A stretch of 64,000 nt of DNA, from positions 1 to 64,000 of the forward strand of contig WNKV01000019.1 of the NCBI GenBank assembly GCA_009720755.1, written 5' to 3'. Shown here piece by piece: positions 56,078-64,000 of the stretch. Within the stretch, counting starts at the first letter, position 1; each line of letters opens with the position of its first letter. Made by a program: the position numbers and the translations under genes. Source of the stretch: Rhodoplanes serenus (lineage in GTDB: Bacteria > Pseudomonadota > Alphaproteobacteria > Rhizobiales > Xanthobacteraceae). The notes under the pieces were generated by a model. That model did no database searches, had not been told where the DNA came from, and saw only the letters and a program-made list of their open reading frames with translations.

Positions 56078-58078
56078 ATGGGTATTTTTGGCGCGCTGAC
56101 CACCGCTGTCACCGGCATGCAGGCGCAGTCCTTCGCGTTGCAGAACATCTCCGGCAACATCGCGAACTCGCAGACCACCGCCTACAAGCGCACCGACACG
56201 AGCTTCCAGGATCTGATCCAGGACGGGCAGCCTTCCAAGCAGGTCTCCGGCAGCGTGATGCCGTCGTCGCGCAGCACCAACACGGTGCAGGGCGACATTC
56301 AGACCAGCTCGATCGGCACCTTCATGGCGGTGAACGGCGACGGCTTCTTCGTGGTGATGAAGCCGACCGGGTTGGTCGACAACAATCCGGTGTTCAGCGG
56401 CATCAACCAGTTCACCCGGCGCGGCGACTTCCAGCCCAACAAGGACGGCTACCTGGTCAACGGCGCCGGCTACTACCTGATGGGCATTCCGGTCGACTCC
56501 ACCACCGGCAACCTCGCCGGCAGCGTGCCCACGCTCCTCAAGTTCAAGAACGACTTCCTGCCGGCCCAGGCCACCACCGAGATCGACTATCGCGCCAACC
56601 TGGCACGGCTGCCGCTGACGCCGTCCTATGACAAGTCGGTGCCCGGCTCCGAGCTGCTGAATCCGGTCGACTTCATCGCCAATCCGCTCGCCATCTCGCC
56701 GCAGCCCGCCAAGATCACCGGCAGCGGCGCGGCGCTGAAGCCGGACGCCAATGCGCTGCTGACCGGCACCAAGGTCCTGCCGGGCACGATGACCAACAGC
56801 GGAACCTTCACGATCAACGGCACCACCGTGACGGTGCCGGCGAGCTCCACGCCGGCGCAGCTCGTGACCGCCATCAACACCGCGGCGCCGCCCGGCCTCC
56901 AGGCCGCCACCCTCGATGCGTCGGGCCATCTCGTCTTGCAGAGCAACAACGCCACCACGGCGATCGCCATCGGCGGCTCCAACGCGGCGCTGATGACCGA
57001 GATGGGCATTCCGGTCGGCACCACCAATCCGACCAACCTGCTGACCCAGTCGGCCGCCGCACCGGGCCAGACGCTCACCATCACGGTCGGTGCCAATCCG
57101 CCGCTGACGGTGACATTCGGCACCGGCGGTCTGCCCAATGTCGCGACGCTGGCTGATCTCAACACCCAGCTCGCCACCCTGACGGGCGGCCTCGCCTCGG
57201 CCAACTCGCTGAACGGCAATATCAGCATCACGGCATCGAGCCCGACCGACACCATCACGGTGAGCGGCACCGCCAACCCGCTGATCTTCGGCATGCGTAC
57301 CACCTCGGCGCTGCCGTCGAGCCAGACCGTGGTGGCGAACGACCTGTCCACCTTCCTGTCGCAGTCGATCGGCGGCGGCGCCATCACGGCCTACGACATC
57401 TCCGGTTCGCCGGTGAACATCCAGATCCGCTGGGCCAAGACCGACAGCGCCACCCTCGGGACCGGACACACCGACACCTGGAACATGTTCTATCAGGTGA
57501 ACTCCAACGCCACCGGCACCCAGGCGGCTTGGAAGAACGTCGGCACCGACTTCACGTTCGATTCGAGCTTCCAGATGAATCCGTTGATCTCCACCTGGAC
57601 GCTGCCCGGTGTCACCGTCGATGGCGCCTCGCTCGGCGATCTCACGATGAAGTTCGGGGCCGGCGGCATCACCCAGTACTCCGACCCGAACGGCAACGTC
57701 CAAGTGAACCTGCTGAACCAGAACGGCTACGCGGCCGGCAGCCTGCAAACCGTGTCGGTCAACGACAAGGGGCGGGTGGTCGGCTCCTACTCGAACGGCC
57801 GCACCATCGATCTCGCCGAGGTGACGCTCGCCAAGTTCAGCGGGGCCAACTACCTCAAGCGCATCGACGGTGGCGCCTTCGAGGCGACCGACGAGTCCGG
57901 CGTCGCCGTCTACGGCGCGGCCGGCAAGATCGTCGGATCGTCGCTCGAAGGCTCCAACAGCGACATCGCCGACGAGTTCACCAAGCTGATCGTCACCCAG
58001 CAGGCATACTCGGCCAACACCCGGGTGATCACCACCAGCAACCAGATGGTGCAGGATCTCCTGAACATGCTGCGATGA
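56078..58078 (+). CDS. flgE: Flagellar hook protein FlgE, enlarged
   Basis: A 666-residue hook subunit. The N-terminal rod motif (IFGALTTAVTGMQAQSFALQ, NISGNIANSQTTAYKR) and C-terminal motif (EFTKLIVTQQAYSANTRVIT) that form the D0 coiled coil are intact. The central region contains hook-insertion repeats; residues 240-410 form a module closely similar to residues 222-396 of FlgL in the same operon. Typical FlgE has 400-ish residues. It is the first gene behind the sigma-54 promoter. It is exported by the flagellar type III system and polymerises into the hook. Confidence 0.95.
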   Translation: MGIFGALTTAVTGMQAQSFALQNISGNIANSQTTAYKRTDTSFQDLIQDGQPSKQVSGSVMPSSRSTNTVQGDIQTSSIGTFMAVNGDGFFVVMKPTGLVDNNPVFSGINQFTRRGDFQPNKDGYLVNGAGYYLMGIPVDSTTGNLAGSVPTLLKFKNDFLPAQATTEIDYRANLARLPLTPSYDKSVPGSELLNPVDFIANPLAISPQPAKITGSGAALKPDANALLTGTKVLPGTMTNSGTFTINGTTVTVPASSTPAQLVTAINTAAPPGLQAATLDASGHLVLQSNNATTAIAIGGSNAALMTEMGIPVGTTNPTNLLTQSAAAPGQTLTITVGANPPLTVTFGTGGLPNVATLADLNTQLATLTGGLASANSLNGNISITASSPTDTITVSGTANPLIFGMRTTSALPSSQTVVANDLSTFLSQSIGGGAITAYDISGSPVNIQIRWAKTDSATLGTGHTDTWNMFYQVNSNATGTQAAWKNVGTDFTFDSSFQMNPLISTWTLPGVTVDGASLGDLTMKFGAGGITQYSDPNGNVQVNLLNQNGYAAGSLQTVSVNDKGRVVGSYSNGRTIDLAEVTLAKFSGANYLKRIDGGAFEATDESGVAVYGAAGKIVGSSLEGSNSDIADEFTKLIVTQQAYSANTRVITTSNQMVQDLLNMLR

Positions 58079-58130
58079 CGGGATCGATGTCGGCGGCGGC
58101 CGGCCTCGTCGCGCCGGCGGAGGGTAGGTC

Positions 58131-59996
58131 ATGAGTCTGACCCAGGCGCTCGGAACTGCTGCGGCCGGCCTGCGCACCGCGCAGAGCGGGCTGTCGCTGG
58201 TCGCCGCCAACGTGGCCAATGCGCAGACGCCCGGCTACAGCCGCAAGAGCCTCGAGTCCACGACCGTCGCGGCCGGCGGCGATCTCGTCAGCGTGCGGGT
58301 CGCCGGCGTCAACCGGATGGTCGACCAGTACGTTCAGCGCCAGCTGCGCACCGAGTCGTCGGGCGGGGCCTATGCGGAACTGCGGGCGCAGTTCTTCGAT
58401 CGCCTGCAAAGCACCTATGGCGACCCGAACTCGGCGACGTCGATCGAGTCGGTCTACAACAACTTCACCAAGGCGATTCAGGCGCTCACCACCAATCCGT
58501 CCGACTACTCGACCCGCGCCAATGTGCTGAGCACCGCACAGGCGCTGGCCCAGCAGCTCAACAACATCACGTCGGACATCCAGGCGCTGCGCGCGAATGC
58601 CGAGCAGGGGTTGAGCGACAGCGTCCGTAACGCCAACACCTATCTTCAGGGCCTCGCCCAGATCAACACGCAGCTCGCATCCGCGCATGTCGAGGATGCC
58701 TCCCGGGCCTCGCTGCTCGACCAGCGCGACTACTACCTGGACAACTTGTCCAAGCTGATGGACATCCGCGTTAACGAGGACGCCTACAACTCGGTCTCGG
58801 TGTTCACCAGCTCGGGCATCCAGCTCGTCGGGGTCGGCGCCACGACGCTGACCTTCGACGCGCAGGGCATGATCACGCCGGGGTCGCAGTGGAGCGCCGA
58901 TCCGACCAAGCGGCAGGTCGGCACCATCACGGCGACGAACTCGACCGGCGCTACCATCGATCTGATCGCCACCAAGTCGTTCCGCTCCGGCGACATCGCC
59001 GCCTATCTGGAGATGCGCGACAAGGTGCTGGTCGAGGCGCAGACGCAGCTCGACGAGCTGGCGGCGGGCATGTCGCGCGCGCTCTCCGACATCACCACGC
59101 CCGGCACGCCGGCGACGGCAGGCACCCAGGCGGGCTTCGATCTCGATCTCTCCGGCCTCATCGCCGGCAACACCATCTCGGTGACCTGGACCGATACGCT
59201 GACCGGCGGCAAGCACACCGCGACCTTGGTGCGGGTCGACGACCCCAAGGCCTTGCCGGTTCCGGACACGTTCACGCCCGATCCCAACGACCGGGTGATC
59301 GGTATCGACTTCTCGGGCGGATTCGCGGCGGCGATCGCCCAGATGAACGCGGCGTTCAACGGCCAGCTCCAGTTCTCGAACCCGGCCGGCAACACCCTGC
59401 GGGTCCTCAACGACAGCGCGCTCGGCACCTCGACGATCGACGCCGCCTCGATGACCACCACGACGACGGCGCTGTCGGCCGGCACGCCGGAGCTGCCGTT
59501 CTTCCTCGACGGTGCCGAGTTCTTCACCGGGGCGCCGGGAGCGAGCCGGCCGCAGTCCGTCGGTTTCGCGGGGCGGATCACCGTCAACCCGGCGCTCATC
59601 GCCGATCCGAGCAAGCTCGTGGTGCTGGGCAGCGGCACCGCGTCGGGCGACCAGACGCGGCCGGCGTTCCTGTACGACAAGCTCACCACCGCGACCCGCA
59701 CCTTCGGACCGGCGAGCGGCATCGGCTCGGAGACGGCGCCCTATTCGGGATCGCTCTCCTCGTTCCTGCGCCAGGCGATGAGTCAGCAAGGCGAGAATGC
59801 GAGCGCCGCGACGCGGCTCGCCGAAGGCCAGTCGATGGTGGTCGATGCGCTCCAGCAGCGTCTCAACGAGGGCTCGGCCGTCAACATCGACGAGGAGATG
59901 ACCTCGCTCCTCACGTTGCAGACCGCCTACGGGGCCAATGCGCGGGTGTTCTCGGTGGTCAACGAGATGCTCAAGACGCTGCTGCAAATGATGTGA
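58131..59996 (+). CDS. flgK: Flagellar hook-associated protein 1 FlgK
   Basis: A 621-residue hook-filament junction protein. The N-terminus (ALGTAAAGLRTAQSGLSLVA, NVANAQTPGYSRK) and C-terminus (DEEMTSLLTLQTAYGANARV) are standard. GGAGGGTAGG precedes the ATG, 52 bp after flgE. The central region is variable and does not contain the module shared by FlgE and FlgL. Confidence 0.95.
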   Translation: MSLTQALGTAAAGLRTAQSGLSLVAANVANAQTPGYSRKSLESTTVAAGGDLVSVRVAGVNRMVDQYVQRQLRTESSGGAYAELRAQFFDRLQSTYGDPNSATSIESVYNNFTKAIQALTTNPSDYSTRANVLSTAQALAQQLNNITSDIQALRANAEQGLSDSVRNANTYLQGLAQINTQLASAHVEDASRASLLDQRDYYLDNLSKLMDIRVNEDAYNSVSVFTSSGIQLVGVGATTLTFDAQGMITPGSQWSADPTKRQVGTITATNSTGATIDLIATKSFRSGDIAAYLEMRDKVLVEAQTQLDELAAGMSRALSDITTPGTPATAGTQAGFDLDLSGLIAGNTISVTWTDTLTGGKHTATLVRVDDPKALPVPDTFTPDPNDRVIGIDFSGGFAAAIAQMNAAFNGQLQFSNPAGNTLRVLNDSALGTSTIDAASMTTTTTALSAGTPELPFFLDGAEFFTGAPGASRPQSVGFAGRITVNPALIADPSKLVVLGSGTASGDQTRPAFLYDKLTTATRTFGPASGIGSETAPYSGSLSSFLRQAMSQQGENASAATRLAEGQSMVVDALQQRLNEGSAVNIDEEMTSLLTLQTAYGANARVFSVVNEMLKTLLQMM

Positions 59997-60003
59997 GGAC
60001 GCC

Positions 60004-62484
60004 ATGGCGATCTCCGGACTGGGTACCCAGAGCCTGTTGCAGGTCGAGCGTCTGGTGTCGATGCGGCGCCAGCTCGACGATCTCCAGCGCCAGCTCGGCA
60101 CGCAGAAGCGATCGGACACCTATGCGGGCATCGGTCTCGACCGTGGCCTGACGATCTCGCTGCGCACCAAGCTCGCCGGCATCGCCGGCTTCGACGGCTC
60201 GATCCAGCAGGTCGACAGCCGGCTCAAGCTCGCCCAGACGGCGCTGGCCGATCTCGGCTCGGCCGCCCGCACGGTCAAGACGGCGATCCCCAAGGCCACC
60301 TACGTCATCGACCAGGGTGGCCGCACCCAGGATCAGGCGACCGCCAGGGGCCAGCTCGATCGCATGCTCGGCGCCCTCAACACGCAGTTCGGCGACCAGT
60401 ACATCTTCTCCGGGCTGTCGCCCGACAAGGCCGCGGTGGCCACCACCGACGAGATCCTGAACGGCGTCGGCCCGCGGGCCGGCCTGATCCGGCTGATCAC
60501 CGAGCGCAACCAGGCCGATCTCGGCACCAGCGGGCTCGGCCGGCTGGTCATTCCCGCCACCACGTCGACCAGCGGGAGCCTCGCCGGCACCACCGCGACG
60601 CTGGCACCGGATGCGCCGGCGGTCGCCACCGGCACCGCCAATCTCGGCGCGCCCTACGCCTCGGCGGGCGGCACTCTCGACCTCAACGGCATCACCGTGT
60701 CGATTCCGCCCGGCGCCGACGGCGCGGCGGTGCGCGATGCGATCAACACCGCCATGGCGGCGGCGCCGCCCGGAACGCCGCTGGTCACCGCGTCGCTCGA
60801 CGGCAGCAACCGGCTGGTGCTCACCGGCGCCGATGCCGACACCGCGGTCGCGATCGGCGCCGGCAGCACGCCGGCGCTGCTCGCGGAGCTCGGCCTGTCG
60901 ACCGGCACCACCAATCCCACCAACCTGCTCACCCAGGCGGGCGGCGTCACCGCCGGCCAGACCCTGACGGTGGCGATCGGAGGGAGCACCGTCGCGGTGA
61001 CGTTCGGGACCGGCGCCGGCCAGGTCTCGACCATGGCGGAGCTGAACGCGGCGCTCGGCGCGCTCACCGGCGGCACCGCCGCCGTGAATCCGGCGAACGG
61101 CAATCTCACGGTCACGGCATCGAGCTCGACCGGCGTGATCAGGATCGGCGGCACCGCGACGGCCGCGACCTTCGGGCTCGCCGCCACCTCGGCCTCACCC
61201 ACCAATGTGGTGTCGATCGGCGAGGACATCGCCGGCTCGGTGTTCGGCTTCAAGCTGTCGGCGATCGCCACCACGGTGGCGGGCGCCAGCGTGACGCAGC
61301 CGGCCGGTTCGCCGAAGACGATGTCGGTCGATCTCGGCGGCACGCTGCCGAAGGCGGGCGACACCGTGACGCTCAGCTTCACGCTGCCGGACGGCACCAA
61401 CGAGAACCTGGTGCTGACCGCCGTCGCCACGCCCAAGAGCCTGGTGGGGGCGGGCGGCTTCGCGGCGCCCGGCGCGGTGCTCGGCGGCGCGCCGGGGCCG
61501 ATCACCATCCAGGCGCCGACGCTCAACGGCGGCGTCCCGGTCACCATCTCGACGCTGACCGCCAGCGACACCGCGAGCACCGCATCGGCGAAGATCTCGG
61601 CCGCGCTGGCGGCGCTGCCGGGCGGCAATGCCGGCGTCACCGCCACCAATGTGGGCGGCCAGGTGGTGCTCAAGTCGACGGCCGGCGAGCAGGTGGTGGT
61701 CGGCGGCGATTCGCCCACCCTCGACGGGCTCGGCTTCCCGGCCGGCAACCGCATCGCCACCGTGGTCGATGCCCCGACCGAGGCGAACCAGTTCGCCATC
61801 GGCACCACCCAGGCCGAGACGCTCGCCAACCTGCACGCGCTGGTCAACACGTCGGTCGGCACGCTGGCGCGCACGTCTCTCGCGGCGGCCTCGGCCGTGC
61901 AGGCCGCCAACGAGTTCTTCAATGCCGACGGGGCCCATCCGGTGAAGCGGGTGGCAGGGCCGCCGTTCGACAGCGCCACCGCGCTCGTCGACGGCACCGA
62001 CGCCGACACGTTGAAGTGGTACACCGGCGAGGCTGGTCCGACCTCGGCGCGGAGCACCTCGACCGCACGGATCGATCCCGAGATCACGGTCTCCTACGGC
62101 CTGCGGGCCAACGAGCAGGCGTTCCGCATCCCGCTGGCCAACATCGCCGCGATGGCGGCGGTGTCGTTCTCGCCGTCCGACACCGACGGGCAGGGGCGCT
62201 TCATGGCGCTGATGCAGCGGGTCGGCACCAATCTCGGCAACGAGCAGGGCGTGCAGAAGATCGGCGATGTGATGGCGGATCTCGGCGGTGCGCAGGCGTC
62301 GGTGAAGACCGCCAAGGAGCGCCACACCCAGGCGAGCGCGACGCTCACCGACCTGCTGGAGTCGGTGGAGGGTGTGCCCATGGAGGAGACCGCGTCGGTC
62401 ATCCTGGCGTTGCAGACGAGCCTGTCGGCGTCGCTCCAGACGACCGCGCTGCTCTCCAAGCTGAATCTGACGAACTTCCTGTAG
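60004..62484 (+). CDS. flgL: Flagellar hook-associated protein 3 FlgL, very large
   Basis: An 826-residue protein against about 300-400 in most bacteria. The flagellin-type N-terminus (residues 1-170, with FGDQYIFSGLSPDKAA) and C-terminus (TASVILALQTSLSASLQTTA) are conserved. Residues 175-620 are a Gly/Thr/Ala-rich insertion made of hook-insertion repeats, including the FlgE-like module at 222-396. It starts 7 nt after the flgK stop. The insert probably forms extra surface domains at the hook-filament junction. Confidence 0.92.
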   Translation: MAISGLGTQSLLQVERLVSMRRQLDDLQRQLGTQKRSDTYAGIGLDRGLTISLRTKLAGIAGFDGSIQQVDSRLKLAQTALADLGSAARTVKTAIPKATYVIDQGGRTQDQATARGQLDRMLGALNTQFGDQYIFSGLSPDKAAVATTDEILNGVGPRAGLIRLITERNQADLGTSGLGRLVIPATTSTSGSLAGTTATLAPDAPAVATGTANLGAPYASAGGTLDLNGITVSIPPGADGAAVRDAINTAMAAAPPGTPLVTASLDGSNRLVLTGADADTAVAIGAGSTPALLAELGLSTGTTNPTNLLTQAGGVTAGQTLTVAIGGSTVAVTFGTGAGQVSTMAELNAALGALTGGTAAVNPANGNLTVTASSSTGVIRIGGTATAATFGLAATSASPTNVVSIGEDIAGSVFGFKLSAIATTVAGASVTQPAGSPKTMSVDLGGTLPKAGDTVTLSFTLPDGTNENLVLTAVATPKSLVGAGGFAAPGAVLGGAPGPITIQAPTLNGGVPVTISTLTASDTASTASAKISAALAALPGGNAGVTATNVGGQVVLKSTAGEQVVVGGDSPTLDGLGFPAGNRIATVVDAPTEANQFAIGTTQAETLANLHALVNTSVGTLARTSLAAASAVQAANEFFNADGAHPVKRVAGPPFDSATALVDGTDADTLKWYTGEAGPTSARSTSTARIDPEITVSYGLRANEQAFRIPLANIAAMAAVSFSPSDTDGQGRFMALMQRVGTNLGNEQGVQKIGDVMADLGGAQASVKTAKERHTQASATLTDLLESVEGVPMEETASVILALQTSLSASLQTTALLSKLNLTNFL

Positions 62485-62556
62485 GGGCCGAGCGCGCCCG
62501 AACCCGGCATCGTGCGGCGCTACGCCGCGACCGGACCGCCGGTGGCGGCGATGCGC

Positions 62557-62931
62557 TCAGGCCCGGCCGAGCAGGCCGGCGGCGATGTCGCGGTTGAGGC
62601 CGATCAGTGCCGTCAGGTGCTCCGGTCGGGGATCGGCCGCGATGGCGACGGTGCGGTGGTCGACGAACAGGCCGAGCGACGCGATGCTCTGGCGCACCTC
62701 GGTGGGCAGCGTCGGCTGCCGCGTGCAGACCGTGTCGACGAGATCGCTCCACAGGCGGCGATTGTAGGACAGCGCTGCGTCAATCTCGTCCCTGCTGCCG
62801 TCCCAGCGCCGCTGCACCGCCTGGAGCCGTCGCGCGGAATCCAGCAGCAGATGGGCACCGAGGTCAGGCGCGAGGTCAGGCGGTGGAGTCGCAGGACTCC
62901 CCGACGGGCTGCTCGTGGCTGCGCTTCGCAT
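62557..62931 (-). CDS. flaF: Flagellar biosynthesis regulator FlaF
   Basis: A 124-residue helical protein with the FlaF pattern LLLDSARRLQAVQRRWDGS, NRRLWSDLVD and ALIGLNRDIAAGL. The ATG lies inside the 3' end of flbT (56-nt overlap); no other usual start codon occurs before the conserved part, and the first 28 residues are Pro/Ser-rich. It works with FlbT in controlling flagellin synthesis in alphaproteobacteria. It converges on flgL with a 72-bp gap. Confidence 0.88.
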   Translation of the reverse strand: MRSAATSSPSGSPATPPPDLAPDLGAHLLLDSARRLQAVQRRWDGSRDEIDAALSYNRRLWSDLVDTVCTRQPTLPTEVRQSIASLGLFVDHRTVAIAADPRPEHLTALIGLNRDIAAGLLGRA

Positions 62932-63307
62932 GGTCCACCAGCTCCTTCTCGTAGGCGATCAGCTTCTTGGCCTCCTTGAGGGCCTTGTACATCTCGCCTG
63001 CCAGAATGTGGTTGTTCACGCTTTCGATCAGCGGCCAGGTGCTCGGTGCCGCCTTGAGGATGTCGCTCACCAGCTTGAAGTAGATCTCGTGGCAGGAGCG
63101 CGGGTCCCTGGAGGTGTACATGAGCTGCACCGCCAGATAGACGCGCTTCGCCGGGGTGTCGGCCGTCTCGGCCGTCAGGATGTCCTTCTCGCGCAGGATG
63201 GGCGTCTCACCTTCGATCAGCAGTCGCGCCCGCTGGTCGGTGTTGGTGATGACGCAGTCCCCCAGGATAATCCGCTCGCCGGGCTTGAGTTCGACCTTGA
63301 GGGCCAT
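62876..63307 (-). CDS. flbT: Flagellin post-transcriptional regulator FlbT
   Basis: A 143-residue protein (MALKVELKPGERIILGDCVI, SCHEIYFKLVSDILKAAPST) matching FlbT, which in Caulobacter acts on the flagellin mRNA leader. It is followed by overlapping flaF. A CtrA-type site lies 45 bp upstream of the ATG. Flagellin genes themselves are not in the window. Confidence 0.93.
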   Translation of the reverse strand: MALKVELKPGERIILGDCVITNTDQRARLLIEGETPILREKDILTAETADTPAKRVYLAVQLMYTSRDPRSCHEIYFKLVSDILKAAPSTWPLIESVNNHILAGEMYKALKEAKKLIAYEKELVDHAKRSHEQPVGESCDSTA

Positions 63308-63351
63308 GGGACGCTCTCCGCGTGAGTCTCACCGATCGTTAACCATAGGCT

Positions 63352-63366
63352 TTAACGAACCGTTAA
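63352..63366 (-). promoter_or_regulatory. CtrA-type binding site upstream of flbT
   Basis: TTAA-CGAACCG-TTAA fits the CtrA consensus TTAA-N7-TTAA(C) on both strands; a further TTAAC lies at 63339-63343. The stretch is notably AT-rich for this genome. It is centred about 52 bp before the flbT ATG. The remaining gap to 63508 shows no other signal. Confidence 0.6.
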
Positions 63367-63508
63367 GGCCATGCCGGATTGCGGGCGGGCGCGGCCCGCC
63401 GTCGCGCACCCGCCGTCGAAGGGGCCGACCTTGGGAGTGACCAGCCGTCGGAGCGACCGGCCGGGGAGGCTGCCGGACCGGGATCGAATCGCCGGCGCGT
63501 GCGGGCTC

Positions 63509-64000
63509 TCAGACCAGCGCGCCGGTGACGTCGTCGAACAGCGCGTCCACCGCAATCTGCTCGGGAATGAGCTTCTGGCGATACGAATACGCGATGATCA
63601 GCTCGAGCGAGCGGCGGTGTGCCTCGACCCCGAAGCGCAGCGCCCCGGCCGGGTCGTCGACGGCGATTCCGGCCGCCGCGGTGCTCTCGCGCAGCAGACG
63701 GAACACCTCGCGGACCACGTCCGGGCGGCGCGCCGCGATCTCCTCCCGGATCACCAGCATGTGATTGACGGGCACGCCGCCATGCGTCTCGGCCCAGCGG
63801 CGGTTGGCGGCGTCCGGATCGGGCACCAGGGGAGCGAGGCGGGGGTCCGGGAACGTGTCGCCGATGATCGCGGCGTCGAGCTCGCCGGCGAGCAGCATCG
63901 GCACCAGCTCCTGGCCGGGCGCCGCCCGCACCACATGGGGCGGGTCCTGATAGCCCGCCACATGGGCGTCCTCGAAGGTCACCCAGCGGATGCTCTCGGG
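63509..64000 (-). CDS. Periplasmic-binding-protein-like protein, cut by window edge (5' end missing)
   Basis: The last 163 or so residues of a type 2 binding-protein fold. ESIRWVTFEDAHVAGYQDPP and LLAGELDAAIIGD resemble the ABC substrate-binding proteins grouped with 4,5-dihydroxyphthalate decarboxylase. The frame is open through 64000, so the GTG at 63982 is not the true start. The function, transport or decarboxylation, cannot be decided from this part. Confidence 0.7.
   Translation of the reverse strand, partial: PESIRWVTFEDAHVAGYQDPPHVVRAAPGQELVPMLLAGELDAAIIGDTFPDPRLAPLVPDPDAANRRWAETHGGVPVNHMLVIREEIAARRPDVVREVFRLLRESTAAAGIAVDDPAGALRFGVEAHRRSLELIIAYSYRQKLIPEQIAVDALFDDVTGALV

Overview
The window is very GC-rich and densely coded. 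Gene content points to an alphaproteobacterium of the Hyphomicrobiales, perhaps near Rhodoplanes, Rhodopseudomonas or Bradyrhizobium. The clues are a FlbT/FlaF pair with a CtrA-type TTAA-N7-TTAA site, FixK/FNR boxes, a DUF3618/holin/nutrient-deprivation cluster, and intergenic palindromes with GTAGCCCGG heads. Genus is an inference. No rRNA or tRNA gene was found.

Layout. 1-420: a short, eroded CRISPR array with no cas genes in view. 424-4271: an anaerobic redox operon, a group A-type [FeFe] hydrogenase overlapping a NuoF-tail/GltD-like NAD(P)H oxidoreductase. 4487-14727: a secreted SGNH hydrolase, an envelope-stress cluster (YihY, DUF3618, holin-like, nutrient-deprivation type), a CoxE-like VWA protein, a MerR regulator with an aldo/keto reductase, and an AI-2E family permease. 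14962-20761: a long amidase-signature protein, a soluble globin-MCP-PilZ-CZB chemoreceptor and an M15-like peptidase. 21039-25844: a dihydroorotate-dehydrogenase-like protein and pyruvate:ferredoxin oxidoreductase (nifJ). 26372-36318: an Ldh-family dehydrogenase converging on an eight-gene operon (binding protein, two permeases, ATPase, aminohydrolase, three molybdenum-hydroxylase subunits) that looks built to import and oxidise an N-heterocycle.

36319-46187: a gene-poor promoter region, a 113-bp tandem palindromic repeat, a hypothetical protein, an orphan terminator that may mark a small RNA, a patatin, two DUF892 ferritin-like paralogues flanking hemN, and small secreted proteins. 46188-55774: SixA-like phosphatase, a tailed FAD oxidoreductase, YnfA, an IclR-controlled set (M20 peptidase, MHS transporter, NodB-type deacetylase), a B3/B4-domain protein, a Uma2 nuclease and a MoxR ATPase. 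55994-63307: flagellar hook genes flgE-flgK-flgL behind a sigma-54 promoter, converging on flbT-flaF. The window ends inside a periplasmic-binding-protein-like gene.

How it fits together. NifJ could reduce ferredoxin from pyruvate and the hydrogenase module could discharge electrons as H2, linked to NAD(P)H through the GltD-like partner. FixK/FNR-like sites precede nifJ (imperfect) and hemN (strong), in line with low-oxygen control. The heme-globin chemoreceptor and the flagellar genes would link oxygen sensing to motility. Most of the many long overlapping reading frames are GC-rich shadows and are left out.
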